Shown: positions 28,897-38,955, counted from the first letter of the stretch. The stretch is DNA of 64,000 nucleotides from G963422275 sp963422275 (GCA_963422275.1 OY729418.1:1612001-1676000); one strand, 5' to 3'. The notes: generated by a model not told the origin, from the letters alone. Numbers and translations: made by a program.

Positions 28897-29808
28897 TCAC
28901 GGCGGTGCCCGGGCATCGCCGAACACTTCCAGAGGCGTCTTGCAGCCAAGCACCTTGCGAGGCCGACGGTTGAGACGGTCTTCGTCCGCCTGAACCTCGG
29001 CATTGGACACAGCACGGAAATCCGCAGCCTTCGGAAAGTGCTGACGGACCAGCCCGTTGCTGCGCTCGTTCCGACCACGCTCCCATGAATGGCAGGGCCG
29101 GGTGAAACAAAACGCCGCATCAAGCGCTTCTGACAGAGTGGCATGACCGGCAAGCTCCTTGCCATTGTCCGCAGTGAGCGTGAGAACGGGATCCGGCATC
29201 AGGCGACGCTTGAGCGCCGCCCCGACCTCACCTGCCGTCTTCCTGTCAACCCGCGCCAGTCGGGTCATCTTCGAGGCGCGGTCCACTGCAGACACCAAAG
29301 CTCCGCGGTGGCGGGCTCCGATGATCGTGTCCAACTCCCAATCGCCGACACGCGACTTCTCATCCACGATCGCCGGCCGCTCGCCGATGCCGACACGACC
29401 GGTGTTGCGACCGCCGCGCCAGTTCGGCTTCTTGCCCCGCCGCCGCAGATGCTTGCAAAGGCTCCCGCCATTTTCACGGTCCGCGCCGATGCATTGGTGG
29501 ATCCGTTCCCGGCCCGCAATCTGTTCAGGGCTCCAGCCCTGCGCCAAACACTCCCCGACCTGACACCAAAGATCGGGTGTCATTTTCCAGGGAACTGCGG
29601 ACGCTTCGCGGCGGCGTTGCGTTGCCTTGCCCTGCGCCTGCATGAAGCGACACCCCCGCCTGCCACAGTTGCGCTGCAACTCACGGCAGATCGTCGGATG
29701 ATCGCGCCCGAGCTCCTGCGCAATCCCTCGCCCCGACAAGCCACTTCTGTTCAGCGCATGAATCTGGCAACGTTGGTCCCGGGTCAGGTGGTGGCAGCCG
29801 TCAGGCAT
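28897..29808 (-). CDS. IS30-family transposase
   Basis: A 303-residue DDE transposase. N-terminal helix-turn-helix (LTRDQRCQIHALNRSGLSGRGIAQELGRDHPTICREL), then LAQGWSPEQIAGR, and the catalytic core KSRVGDWELDTIIGA (Asp), TLTADNGKELAGHATLSEAL (Asp) and HSWERGRNERSNGLVRQHFPKAADF (Glu). The family normally has about 10 more residues between SPEQIAGR and the YxxI/CIGAD segment, so an in-frame deletion is likely and activity is uncertain. I could not identify convincing terminal inverted repeats. Confidence 0.88.
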   Translation of the reverse strand: MPDGCHHLTRDQRCQIHALNRSGLSGRGIAQELGRDHPTICRELQRNCGRRGCRFMQAQGKATQRRREASAVPWKMTPDLWCQVGECLAQGWSPEQIAGRERIHQCIGADRENGGSLCKHLRRRGKKPNWRGGRNTGRVGIGERPAIVDEKSRVGDWELDTIIGARHRGALVSAVDRASKMTRLARVDRKTAGEVGAALKRRLMPDPVLTLTADNGKELAGHATLSEALDAAFCFTRPCHSWERGRNERSNGLVRQHFPKAADFRAVSNAEVQADEDRLNRRPRKVLGCKTPLEVFGDARAPP

Positions 29809-30008
29809 AGGCGAACCTCCTTCTCAAACAGAGTGTCGCCATCGCCTGGCTCACCGGCAACTCAGAACGCCAAATGCTCAGCCAGTTTCAGTGGTGCTCT
29901 TCAGACTGAAAGGGGGGGTGTTTTTTAGTGAGTTGCCGGGCGAAAAGCATTATCATCATGCGCCTGTGGTCCGAGAGCCATGATGCGGTGGGTTGCAAAC
30001 TGGAGTTA

Positions 30009-30580
30009 GGAAACCTCTGATTTGGAGGTTTTTTTGGTTTTGGCTGCCGGAGTTGCCCTTCCCGGCTGCGCCGGTCGGTTTTCTGCGGTACGGAAGTCCC
30101 AAATGCGCGTTTTCGGGGCGGAATCGCCTTCGCTTCAGCCCCCGCAGGGCCGGTCTGGCAGATTCCGGATACGCTTCTCCCCTGTCACGGCAAGCGCGGC
30201 TGGGCAATCATCAGGTCGAAAGCGGCGCAAGCCGCTGCTGTTCCTCTCCAGCTCCCGGCAGCGAACCCTGGCCTTCGCCATCTCCGCCAAGGTCCGGCGC
30301 CTGCCCGGGTTCGTGGCAATGCGCCGCGACACCTCGCGATGCGCGCGCTCCGCACGCTTGCCGATCCCGCGATATCCGGCGTCAGTCCGGACCTGTTTCT
30401 CCTCGCCGTGCAGAAGCCGCTCCGAAGGCGTCAGGTCGCGACGCTGGCGGCCGTTCCCTCCGGATGGTGCATCAGCCTCCGGGGGGTTGGTGCCGACAGG
30501 CAGCTTCATCCCGAAATGCCGCGGTTTCCCTTCCTCGTCCGGTGTATCTCCGGGTCGCGGGCGTTGCTCCCGTTCCCCTT
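30009..30580 (-). mobile_element. IS5 copy A left-half fragment
   Basis: Starts GGAAACCTCTGATTTGGAGG at the left and extends to about 30580 with transposase pieces (HFGMKLPVGTN, LTPSERLLHGEEKQVRTDAGYRGIGKRAERAHREVS) on the minus strand. The N-terminal half and right terminal repeat are missing. Confidence 0.7.
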
Positions 30581-30882
30581 CGCCAACCGCAGTCTTGCCG
30601 CTGCTTTGGAACCCGTCGGGATCATGCCCCGGTTTCGCAGGCTGATCGCCGGCGCGCTTCGACAGTTCCGTCAATGGAAACGAATTGATCGGCCGCCAAG
30701 CCAGCGGTACGGGCCAGAGCGCGGCTCTGACCTGCCCTCGCCAAGCGGATGCAGCGAACGCGGCGGGAAAGGTCAAGGGGAGGCGCCCACGCCCACTGTG
30801 CAAGCAATTTGCCGCATCGCTCCCCCTGGAGAACTCCCACCGCATGAGGACAGCGACACCGATTGATTGGTCTTCCGGTGAC
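30581..30882. other. Spacer downstream of the ankyrin gene
   Basis: About 300 bases between IS5 debris and the ankyrin stop codon. A minus-strand open frame continues through it (LHSGRGRLPLTFPAAFAASAW), but I recognise nothing in it. Confidence 0.4.
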
Positions 30883-33800
30883 CTATCGCCTTTTCAGGAC
30901 CTCCAGGACTTCCTCCTGGCTGAACCGAAATGCGATCTGCAGCGGCGTCAAGCCATAGTAATTCTTCGCGTTCACGTCGGCGCCGCTGGCGATCAGCGCC
31001 GTTGCCGCTTCCGCAGCGTTTTCCTCCGCCGCGAGGTGCAGCGGCGTCCAGCCATCGGATTCCTTCGCGTTCACGCCGGCGCCGCTGGCGATCAGCGCCG
31101 TTGCCGCTTCCGCAGCGTTATTCCGCGCCGCGACGTGCAGCGGCGTCCAGCCATTGGAACCCCCCTTCGCGTTCGCGTCGGCGCCGCTGGCGATCAGCGC
31201 CGTTGCCGCTTCCACAGCGTTTTCCCGTGCCGCGAAGTGCAGCGGCGTCCAGCCATCGGATTCCTTCGCGTTCACGCCGGCGCCGCTGGCGATCAGCGCC
31301 GTTGCCGCTTCCGCAGCATTATTCCACGCCGCGAAGTGCAGCGGCGTCCAGCCATCGGATTCCTTCGCGTTCACGCCGGCGCCGCTGGCGATCAGCGCCG
31401 TTGCCGCTTCCGCAGCGTTATTCCGCGCCGCGACGTGCAGCGGCGTCCAGCCATCGGAACCCCCCTTCGCGTTCGCGTCGGCGCCGCTGGCGATCAGCGC
31501 CGTTGCCGCTTCCACAGCGTTTTCCCGTGCCGCGAAGTGCAGCGGCGTCCAGCCATCGGATTCCTTCGCGTTCGCGTCGGCGCCGCTGGCGATCAGCGCC
31601 GTTGCCGCTTCCGCAGCATTATTCCACGCCGCGAAGTGCAGCGGCGTCCAGCCATCGGATTCCTTCGCGTTCACGCCGGCGCCGCTGGCGATCAGCGCCG
31701 TTGCCGCTTCCGCAGCGTTATTCCGCGCCGCGACGTGCAGCGGCGTCCGGCCATCGGATTCCTTCGCGTTCGCGTCGGCGCCGCTGGCGATCAGCGCCGT
31801 TGCCGCTTCCACAGCGTTTTCCCGTGCGGCGAGGTGCAGCGGCGTCCAGCCATCGGATTCCTTCGCGTTCACGCCGGCGCCGCTGGCGATCAGCGCCGTT
31901 GCCGCTTCCGCAGCGTTATTCCGCGCGGCGAGGTGCAGCGGCGTCCAGCCATAGTAATAATTCTTCGCGTTCACGTCGGCGCCGCTGGCGATCAGCGCCG
32001 TTGCCGTTTCCACAGCGTTTTCCGTGCCGCGAGGTGCAGCGGCGTCCAGCCATCGGATTCCTTCGCGTTCACGCCGGCGCCGCTGGCGATCAGCGCCGTT
32101 GCCGTTTCCGCAGCGTTATTCCGCGCCGCGAAGTGCAGCGGCGTCCGGCCATCGGATTCCTTCGCGTTCGCGTCGGCGCCGCTGGCGATCAGCGCCGTTG
32201 CCGCTTCCGGAGCGTTTTTCTCCGCCGCGACGTGCAGCGGCGTCCGGCCGTTGGAATCCTTCGCGTTCGCGTCGGCGCCGCTGGCGATCAGCGCCGTTGC
32301 CGTTTCCGCAGCGTTATTCCGCGCCGCGACGTGCAGCGGCGTCCGGCCGTTGGAATCCTTCGCGTTCGCGTCGGCGCCGCTGGCGATCAGTGCCGTTGCC
32401 GCTTCCACAGCGTTATTCAACCACACCGCGAAGTGCAGCGGCGTCCAGCCCTTGGAATTCTTCGCGTTCACGTCGGCGCCGCTGGCGATCAGCGCCGTTG
32501 CCGCTTCCACAGCGTTTTCCCACGCCGCTAATTCCAGCGGCGTGTCGCCATTGGAATCTTTCGCGTTCACGTCGGCGCCGCTGGCGATCAGCGCCGTTGC
32601 CGTTTCCGCAGCGTTTTTCTCCGCCGCGAGGTGCAGCGGCGTCCAGCCGTTGGAATCCTTCGCGTTCGCGTCGGCGCCGCTGGCGATCAGCGTTGTTGCC
32701 GCTTCCGCAGCGTTATTCCACGCCGCGAGGTGCAGCGGCGTCCAGCCGTTGGAAGTCTTCGCGTTCATGTCGGCGCCGCTGGCGATCAGCGCCGTTGCCG
32801 TTTCCGCAGCGTTTTTCGCCGCCGCGAGGTGCAGCGGCGTCCGGCCGTTGGAATCCTTCGCGTTCATGTCGGCGCCGCTGGCGATCAGCGCCGTTGCCGT
32901 TTCCGCAGCGTTTTTCTCCGCCGCGAGGTGCAGCGGCGTCCGGCCGTTGGAACCCTTCGCGTTCGCGTCGGCGCCGCTGGCGATCAGCGTTGTTGCCGCT
33001 TCCGCAGCGTTATTCCACGCCGCGAGGTGCAGCGGCGTCCAGCCGTTGGAAGTCTTCGCGTTCATGTCGGCGCCGCTGGCGATCAGCGCCGTTGCCGTTT
33101 CCGCAGCGTTTTTCGCCGCCGCGAGGTGCAGCGGTGTCCAGCCACCGGATTTCTTCGCGTTCGCGTCGGCGCCGCTGGCGATCAGCGTTGTTGCCGTTTC
33201 CGCAGCGTTTTCCCGTGCGGCGAAGTGCAGCGGCATGAACCCCCTGGAAGTCTCCGCGTCGGCGCCGCTGGCGATCAGCGTTGTTGCCGCTTCCGCAGCG
33301 TTATTCCACGCCGCGAGGTGCAGCGGCGTCCAGCCGTTGGAAGTCTTCGCGTTCGCGTCGGCGCCGCTGGCGATCAGCGCCGTTGCCGCTTCCACAGCGT
33401 TTTTCGCCGCCGCGAGGTGCAGCGGTGTCCAGCCACCGGATTTCTTCGCGTTCGCGTCGGCGCCGCTGGCGATCAGCGCCGTTGCCGCTTCAGCAGCATT
33501 ATTCCACGCCGCGAAGTGCAGCGGCATGGACCCCCTGGAAGTCTCCGCGTTCACGTCGGCGCCGCCCGCGATCAAGGCCAGCGCCGCGTCTCGGGCATTG
33601 CCGTGCGCCGCCACGTGCAACGGCGTGGAGCCGACACCTTGGGAAACCCATGCGTGTCCGAGCCGATCCAGCCATTGGCTCAATCGCCGGCTCGGACGAC
33701 CTTCATTTTCGTGGCCCCCAGCCTTCGCGGAGACGTCCGCCCCCGTGTCCAGCAACGCTTCGATCAGATCCGGCCGGTTCAGCAACGCCACGTAGTGAAG

Positions 33801-34244
33801 GTCGGTCCAGCCGTTCTCGTCCACGGCGGTCGGGGACAGAGCGCGTCCCGCAAACTCGCGGTGTCCCGCGATGTCCGGATCGGCCAGACGAAGCTCCGCG
33901 ATCGGCCGGCGAAGGCTCTCCGGCGACACGCTCACGCGTTCGCCGCCGAGGTAAATCTGGAACCGTGCAACCTCGGCGGGGCAGCATTCCCGGATCTCCA
34001 GCAGCTTGCCGCGCGCCTCTTCCAGCAATTCCCGCCGCTTCCGGGCGGAGTCCTCGCTCTCTGTCGCCTGAACCAGCGCCGCCGCCTCGCCGCGCAGACG
34101 CCGCGCGTCGTCCGCCGCCGCCGCCTCTGCCAGGTGCGGCAGCGCGGCGCCGGACACGGCCAGCGCGACACCGAATGCGGAAAGCCACCGGATCAAGACG
34201 GTTCTCCCTTCAACTGGCCGGACCGCGGACACCGCGACGGTCAC
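30883..34244 (-). CDS. Secreted ankyrin-repeat protein, split by a one-base deletion
   Basis: An open frame of 750 codons (34244-31992) runs directly into one of 376 codons (32013-30883). At 32018-32024 the sequence is TTTTCCGTG where the equivalent positions of other repeats read TTTTCCCGTG, so one C is missing and the ancestral protein was about 1,120 residues. N-terminus: signal peptide (LIRWLSAFGVALAVSGAALPHLAEA), a helical region of about 110 residues, then about 29 ankyrin repeats of 33 residues (WTPLHLAARENAVEAATAL, IASGADANAKESDG). It starts with GTG overlapping the EF-hand gene's stop (GTGA). Ankyrin proteins of host-associated bacteria often act as effectors; that role is inference. 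If the deletion is real, a 750-residue secreted form remains. Confidence 0.9.
30920..33560 (-). repeat. 99-bp ankyrin tandem array with 300-bp higher-order units
   Basis: About 27 near-identical 99-base units. Superimposed is a higher-order period: the stretch from 31141 (with the GGAACCCCCCTTCGCG variant) recurs exactly 300 bases on at 31441, where three repeats include one extra codon. A second triplet unit repeats near 32730-33030. This means recent unequal exchange or gene conversion in blocks of three repeats. Confidence 0.85.
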
Positions 34245-35032
34245 CGCAGCAACTCGACAAGGCCGTTCGCGAAGCTCATGAGGCCGGACGTCATTCCCGG
34301 CGGCAAGCCCGCCGCCACGCCGGCCGCCACGCCTTGCAGGCCCTGCTCCGGAGAGCGGTCCTGCATCAGTTCCTTCAGCGAGAGCAGGCCGTCGCCGTCA
34401 AAATCGTATGAAGCGATCAGGTTGGTGGCGAGAAACGGACCGATCAGGGACGCGGAGACCCAAGCGACCGAGAGGCTCTCCAGGGGAACCCAGGGATCCC
34501 TCGACCTTTCGGCGACCACCCGGTGGCCGACGAACAGGCTCGCCGCGCGCACCGCCCGGCTGAGTTCCGCCTTGGAGAACCGCCCGTCCCCGCTGACGTC
34601 GATCAGGTCGAAGGCCAGGGCAACGCATCGCGCCGCGCCGGACTTCCCGGTGGCGCAGCGCTGCTCGATTTCACGGATCTCCCCGAACGCGGCGACGGAC
34701 TCGGCGAACATCAGGGAGAAGGCGGCTGGAAGGGCGTCGCATCTGTGGAGACTGCCGAGCGGCGGCAGCACCAGTTCGCCTTCTGCGCCTCCGGTCGCCA
34801 GAACGACGGAGCCGCCCAGCCATTCGGCCCCGGCCACCGCGACCCTGGCCTGCTGCCCCCGACCCTCGATCGCCAGCGCCGCATCGGTGTCCACCAGCAC
34901 CGACAGGCTGCCGTCGCCGCACGCCCCCACGCTCCAGATGCCGGCGGCATGGCGCGGGACGGGTTCGGCCGCCGCCGGCAGCGCCGACGCGACGACCGCC
35001 AAGATGGCCGTCACGGACAGGACCCGCTTCAT
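34241..35032 (-). CDS. Secreted EF-hand protein
   Basis: A 263-residue protein with a signal peptide (MKRVLSVTAILAVVASALPAAAEP). It has two EF-hand-like calcium loops, DLIDVSGDGRFSKAEL (about 156-171) and YDFDGDGLLSLKEL (about 213-226), and conserved Cys residues (ACGDGS, HRCD, QRCATG). Met 35032 is preceded by GAGGGACAAA and marks the signal peptide; the longer frame to 35257 is not credible. Its TGA overlaps the ankyrin gene's GTG, so the two are translationally coupled and probably act together at the envelope or outside. No family name can be given beyond EF-hand. Confidence 0.83.
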   Translation of the reverse strand: MKRVLSVTAILAVVASALPAAAEPVPRHAAGIWSVGACGDGSLSVLVDTDAALAIEGRGQQARVAVAGAEWLGGSVVLATGGAEGELVLPPLGSLHRCDALPAAFSLMFAESVAAFGEIREIEQRCATGKSGAARCVALAFDLIDVSGDGRFSKAELSRAVRAASLFVGHRVVAERSRDPWVPLESLSVAWVSASLIGPFLATNLIASYDFDGDGLLSLKELMQDRSPEQGLQGVAAGVAAGLPPGMTSGLMSFANGLVELLR

Positions 35033-35382
35033 TTTGTCCCTCGCTCCAATCCCTCGCCCGCTTGACCGGTCGCCGCCGCATTCCCCGGCGAGAATGCACG
35101 CGGCAAACCGGGAGCCAAGGCGACCCGCGAGGCCCGGGGCAAGGCCGCGCCGGAAACGCGCCCTTGCGCGAAGAACCCTGTCAGGCGCATCGCCGGCCGA
35201 GCCAGGATCGGGGCGTGCAGGGGAAATCGGTTGTGCGGACATCGTCAATCCCGTCAAATCCGGAGAGTCCGCACCGTTGTCAGGATTGCGGACCGGTCAG
35301 TGGAAAGTCCCGGATAAGCTCCGCATGGAATCCTGTCAAGAAGAAAAATGCGCGTTTTCAGGGCGGAATCGCCGCCGGTTTA
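35033..35382. other. Upstream region of the EF-hand/ankyrin unit, with IS5 scrap
   Basis: Should contain the promoter of the EF-hand/ankyrin operon, though no clear -35/-10 pair is visible. From about 35335 to 35382 (AAATGCGCGTTTTCAGGGCGG) it is an IS5 copy A fragment into which the IS427-type element inserted. Confidence 0.5.
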
Positions 35383-36231
35383 GGCCGTGTACTCATAAAG
35401 GGAAAAGGGATTCTCTTTCCGGCGCTGATGTGATTCAATCTTCCAAACAGCGGGAGATTGAGGATGCAGGGACGGCACGATCTGACGGATGCGGAATGGG
35501 CGATCATCTCGCCGTTGCCGCCTGACAAGCCGCTGGGCGTTCCGCGGGTGGACGACCGGCGGGTGATCAGCGGGAGTTTTCACATCCTGCGCACCGGCAC
35601 GCCGTGGCGCGACCTTCCGGAACGCTGCGGGCCGCATGCGACAGTCTGCAATCGCTACAACCGCTGGGCCAGGCAAGGGGTGCGGGAGCGCCTGTTCGGG
35701 CGCTGGCGGCGCGCTCGCCGGGATCTCTTCATCTCCTCGACGCCTCGGTGGTGTGCGCCCACCAGCACGCCGCGGGCGGAAAAAAGGGGGTCCGGACCAC
35801 GCCATCGGACGCTCGCGAGGCGGGCTGAGCACCAAAATCCACGTCGTCGTCGACGGCCTTGGCCTGTGCCGCGCCGCTTCGCGCTCACCCCGGGCCAAGC
35901 CTCCGACAAGGCTGCCGTGCCGGCCCTCCTTGACGGCCTTGAGCCGGCCCGGGACACCGTCGCCGACCGCGGCTGCGACTCCCGCGCCATCCTCAAGCTC
36001 ATTGCCGACCATGGTTCTTGCCCCCACATCCCGACCCAACGGGATCGCCGGGAGCAGCGCTCGGTGCCCGATCACCTGTACCGCCAGCGCAACCTCGTCG
36101 AACGCTTCTTCAACAAGCTCAAGCACTTCCGAGGCATCGCGACCCGCCATCACAAGCTCGCAAGAAACTTCCTCGCCGCAATCGCCCTCGCCTGCATCCG
36201 TCTCTGGATCAAAACTAATGAGTACACGACC
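35383..36231 (+). mobile_element. IS427-type (IS5 family) element, longer copy
   Basis: Terminal repeats GGCCGTGTACTCAT (left, one change) and, inverted, GGTCGTGTACTCAT (right). The flanks are TTTA and CTAG. The right CTAG is shared with the start of IS5 copy A7, so the two elements abut through a common target. Confidence 0.88.
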
Positions 36232-36234
36232 TAG
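35464..36234 (+). pseudogene. IS427-type transposase with compensating frameshifts
   Basis: An open frame spans the element, but its middle is out of phase. Family sequence runs from MQGRHDLTDAEWAIISPLPP to RERLFG in frame 1, then ALAARSPGSLHLLDASVVCAHQHAAGG in frame 2, KKGGPDHAIGRSRGGLSTKIHVVVDGLG in frame 3, and returns to frame 1 at PRRFALTPGQASDK through HLYRQRNLVERFFNKLKHF. The nominal 257-residue product therefore lacks the first DDE segment. The TAG stop lies in the CTAG target. Confidence 0.82.
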
Positions 36235-37295
36235 GGAACCTCTGAATATAGCCCGGTTTTGGTCGTTGCATTGCGCATCCGGTGCGTGCCCGGTATTTTG
36301 CGCCACGCCTTTCTTTTGGGGGATCACGACATGCAGCGCCTTCAGCAACTGACCTTTGCCAGCCTCGAATACGATCGCAAGAAGCGCAAGAAGCGCAAGA
36401 CGCGCCGCGAGATCTTTCTGGAGCGGATGGACGGCCCGATCCCCTGGGAGCGCCTGGAGGCCCGCATTGCGCCGGTGTATCCGAAGGGCGGCCGCAAGGG
36501 GCGACAGCCACATCCGCTGTCGGTGATGCTGCGCGTGCACTGCGTGCAGCTGTTTTACAATCTGAGCGATCCGCTGATGGATGACCAGCTTGCGAGGCGG
36601 AGAGCATCCGGCGCTTTGCCGGGGTGAGTCTTGAGAAGGTTCCGGACGAGACGACGATCCCGACTTCCGCCACCGGCTGGAGCGCCGCGGACTGGCGCAC
36701 CAGCTGTTCGGGAGACCAGGGATCACCTGGCCGAGCGGGGGGTTTTGCTGAAGAAGGGCAGCATCGTTGACGCCACCATCATCTCGGCGCCATCGTCGAC
36801 CGGGAACGAGAGCAACGCCCGCGACCCGGAGATGCACCAGACGAGGAAGGGGAACCAGTGGCATTTCGGGATGAAGCTGCACATTGGCACCGACCCCCGG
36901 GGTCTGGTGCACCATCTGGAGGGAACGGCTGCGAACGTTCACGACCTGACGCCTTCGGACCGGCTTCTGCACGGCGTGGAGGAGCAAGTCCGGGGTGACT
37001 CCGGATATCGCGGGACCGGCAAGCGCGCGGAGCACGCGCATCGCGAGGTGTCGTGGCAGATTGCCCTGCCCCGGGCCAGCGCCGGACGCTGGCGCCGGGC
37101 AGCGCCGCGGGTCGGGTAGAGAAGGCGAAGGCCCGGGGGCGGGCGCGGGTGGAGCCTCCAAGCTGCTGCCAGATACCGGCCACTCCCGAAGGCCCGGGGG
37201 CGGGCGCGGGTGGAACATCCGTTCCGGATCATCAAGCGGGTGTTCGGCTGCGACATGGTTCGGTATCGGGGTTTGGACAAGAACGTGCAGCGGCA
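36234..37295 (+). mobile_element. IS5 family, copy A7 (plus orientation, 3' end lost)
   Basis: Opens GGGAACCTCTGAATATAGC directly after the IS427-type element and runs to GTTTGGACAAGAACGTGCAGCGG (about 37295). There it joins, mid-sequence, an inversely oriented copy (A8). The left-end sequence with the T run is therefore missing. A stretch near 37140-37205 is a short duplication (GAAGGCCCGGGGGCGGGCGCG occurs twice). Confidence 0.8.
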
Positions 37296-37330
37296 AGCGC
37301 GGCTGGGCAATCATCGGGTTCGAGAAGCCC
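36331..37330 (+). pseudogene. IS5-family transposase, frameshifted (copy A7)
   Basis: Pieces: MQRLQQLTFASLEYDRKKRK to LMDDQLARRRASG (with the shared CTTGCGAG deletion), then ESIRRFAGVSLEKVPDETTI. A second deletion (ATCCCGACTTCC where copy A1 reads ATCCTCAACTTCC) shifts the frame again. DHLAERGVLLKKGSIVDATIIS to REVSWQIALP and finally VEHPFRIIKRVFGCDMVRYRGLDKN follow. It cannot encode a single functional protein. Confidence 0.83.
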
Positions 37331-37628
37331 GGAAGTGGCGCAAGCCGCTGCGCGTTACTCTCCAGCCCCGGTGGTCGGTGCCGACGTGCAGCTTCATCCC
37401 GAAATGCCGCTGGTTTCCCTTCCTCGTCCGGTGCATCTCCGGATCTCGGGCATTGCTCCCGTTCCCGGCCGACGACGGCGCCAAGACGATGGTGGCGTCA
37501 ACGAGGCCGCCCTCCTTCAGCAGGACCGCCCTCCAGAAAAATCTCGCGGCGCGTCTTGCGCTCATGTTCAAAGCTCGCAAAGGTCAATTGCCGGAGGCGC
37601 TGCAAGACGTGATCCCCCCCAAAAAAAA
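37296..37628 (-). mobile_element. IS5 copy A8, first segment
   Basis: Minus-oriented IS5 sequence (GGNHRG-type C-terminal region, NARDPEMHRTRKGNQRHFGMKLHVG, leader ATCCCCCCCAAAAAAAA) that begins in the middle of copy A7 and stops at 37628. A 1.9 kb IS1595-type transposon enters its A run there. The same IS5 copy resumes at 39501-39520 and ends at 41317-41382. Confidence 0.75.
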
Positions 37629-37701
37629 GGGGCTTATAAAGATGGCTTGACATGCGCGGCTTGATTCCCTATGTTTCGAGCATCGGAAGGGAGACAGAGC
37701 C

Positions 37702-38703
37702 ATGACGCAGAAAGCTCCCGGAAAGAGCCACCGCGAAGGACTGACCATCGTCGAGTTGATCGACATGTTCCCGACCGAAAGGGCCGCCACAGAGTGGTTT
37801 GAGGCCGCCCTGTGGAGCGACGGAAGGCATTGCGGGCATTGCGGATCGACCGAAACCTCGGATGCTCCGAGCGCGAAGCCGATGCCCTACTGGTGCAAGT
37901 CATGCCGATCCTATTTCAGCGTGCGCACTGGTACGGTCTTCGCGCGGTCGAAAGTCCCGATGCGCAAGTGGGCCGTCGCGATCTATCTCTGCCTGACCAG
38001 CCTGAAGTCGGTTTCGTCCATGAAACTGCACCGGGATATCGGCGTCTCGCAGCCGACGGCCTGGTTCATGATGCAGCGCATCCGCGAAGCCTGGGCCGGT
38101 GACGGTCCGTTTGACGGTCCGGTCGAAGTCGACGAGACCTGCATGGGCGGAAAGCGCCGCAACATGTCGAACGCGAAGCGCAAGGAACTGGCGGGCACGG
38201 GCCGTGGCGCGGTCGGCAAGACGGCAGTCGTGGGCGCGAAAGACCGGACCACCAACCGGGTGCACGCCGAGGTCGCAACTGACACGGGCAGGGAGACGCT
38301 GCACGACTTCGCAGCCGACAATGCCGAGCCTGACGCCACGGTCTATACCGACGATGCAGCGGCATATCAGGTCATCCCCAACCCGCACGAGACCGTCAGG
38401 CACTCGGTCTCCGAATACGTGGACGGGATGGCCCACACGAACGGGATCGAGTCCTTTTGGTCCATGCTGAAGCGCGCCCACAAGGGAACGTTCCACAAGA
38501 TCAGCCCGAAGCATCTTGACCGTTACGTCCGGGAGTTTGCAGGCAAGCACAATATTCGCGACTCAGGAACGCTTGCCCAGATGCGCGACACCGTTGCCCG
38601 GCTCGTCGGCCGCAACCTCCTCTGCCGCGACCTCATTGCCGACAACGGACTGGATTCGGGCGCGCGGTCGCAGGTGAGGTTGGCGCAACATAGCGCGAGC
38701 TAG
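37702..38703 (+). CDS. IS1595-family (ISXO2-like) transposase, intact
   Basis: A 333-residue protein. N-terminal zinc ribbon (CGHCGST ... YWCKSCRSYFSVRTGTVF, Cys pairs near residues 44-47 and 64-67), helix-turn-helix-like SSMKLHRDIGVSQPTAWFMMQRI, and the DDE/N core: GPVEVDETCMGGKRRNMS (Asp), DATVYTDDAAAYQ (Asp), MAHTNGIESFWSMLKRAHKGTFHKIS and HLDRYVREFAGKHN. The start has AAGGGAGACAGAGCC upstream. It looks functional and is the likely driver of this transposon. Confidence 0.95.
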   Translation: MTQKAPGKSHREGLTIVELIDMFPTERAATEWFEAALWSDGRHCGHCGSTETSDAPSAKPMPYWCKSCRSYFSVRTGTVFARSKVPMRKWAVAIYLCLTSLKSVSSMKLHRDIGVSQPTAWFMMQRIREAWAGDGPFDGPVEVDETCMGGKRRNMSNAKRKELAGTGRGAVGKTAVVGAKDRTTNRVHAEVATDTGRETLHDFAADNAEPDATVYTDDAAAYQVIPNPHETVRHSVSEYVDGMAHTNGIESFWSMLKRAHKGTFHKISPKHLDRYVREFAGKHNIRDSGTLAQMRDTVARLVGRNLLCRDLIADNGLDSGARSQVRLAQHSAS

Positions 38704-38766
38704 CAACTCGGGCGTCGCGCCCTTCAGGTGAACTTTCGGATCGATAACGGGAACACCGCGAGTCAT
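38563..38766 (-). CDS. Small passenger ORF of the IS1595-type transposon
   Basis: 67 codons beginning MTRGVPVIDPKVHLKGATPELLARAML, with a strong ribosome site (GGAGGAAGTC before ATG at 38766). The K-KGATPE-LARAL pattern is one I associate with small proteins found beside ISXO2-type transposases and DNA methylases, but I cannot assign a function. The 3' end overlaps the end of the transposase gene on the opposite strand, and its start codon overlaps that of the divergent methylase remnant. Confidence 0.6.
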   Translation of the reverse strand: MTRGVPVIDPKVHLKGATPELLARAMLRQPHLRPRARIQSVVGNEVAAEEVAADEPGNGVAHLGKRS

Positions 38767-38955
38767 GACTTCCTCCTTCAATTGGTCAAATCGGACGATT
38801 TGGACTGGCGACAATCTGCCGATCATGCGCGGCATGAATTCGGCCTCGGCCGATCTGATTTGCCTTGATCCGCCGTTCAACTCCAAGGCCAGCTGCGCGG
38901 CCCCGACAGGCTCGAAAGCGGCGGGCGCGGCGTTCAAAGACACGTGGACATTGCG
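38765..38955 (+). pseudogene. Truncated DNA methyltransferase (N-terminal fragment)
   Basis: Reads NRTIWTGDNLPIMRGMNSASADLICLDPPFN, then GSKAAGAAFKDTWTL, the start of an N4/N6 amino-methyltransferase with the catalytic DPPF motif and the GDNL segment expected in site-specific methylases. Similarity stops after TWTLRDVE; the remaining several hundred residues are missing. It is interpreted as decayed cargo of the transposon. Confidence 0.75.

Noticed and set aside
30685..35525. Very long plus-strand open frames (1,036 and 964 codons) across the ankyrin region
   Set aside because: They are antisense shadows: the 99-base unit happens to lack stops in several frames. The minus strand encodes the ankyrin consensus, signal peptide and coupled start.
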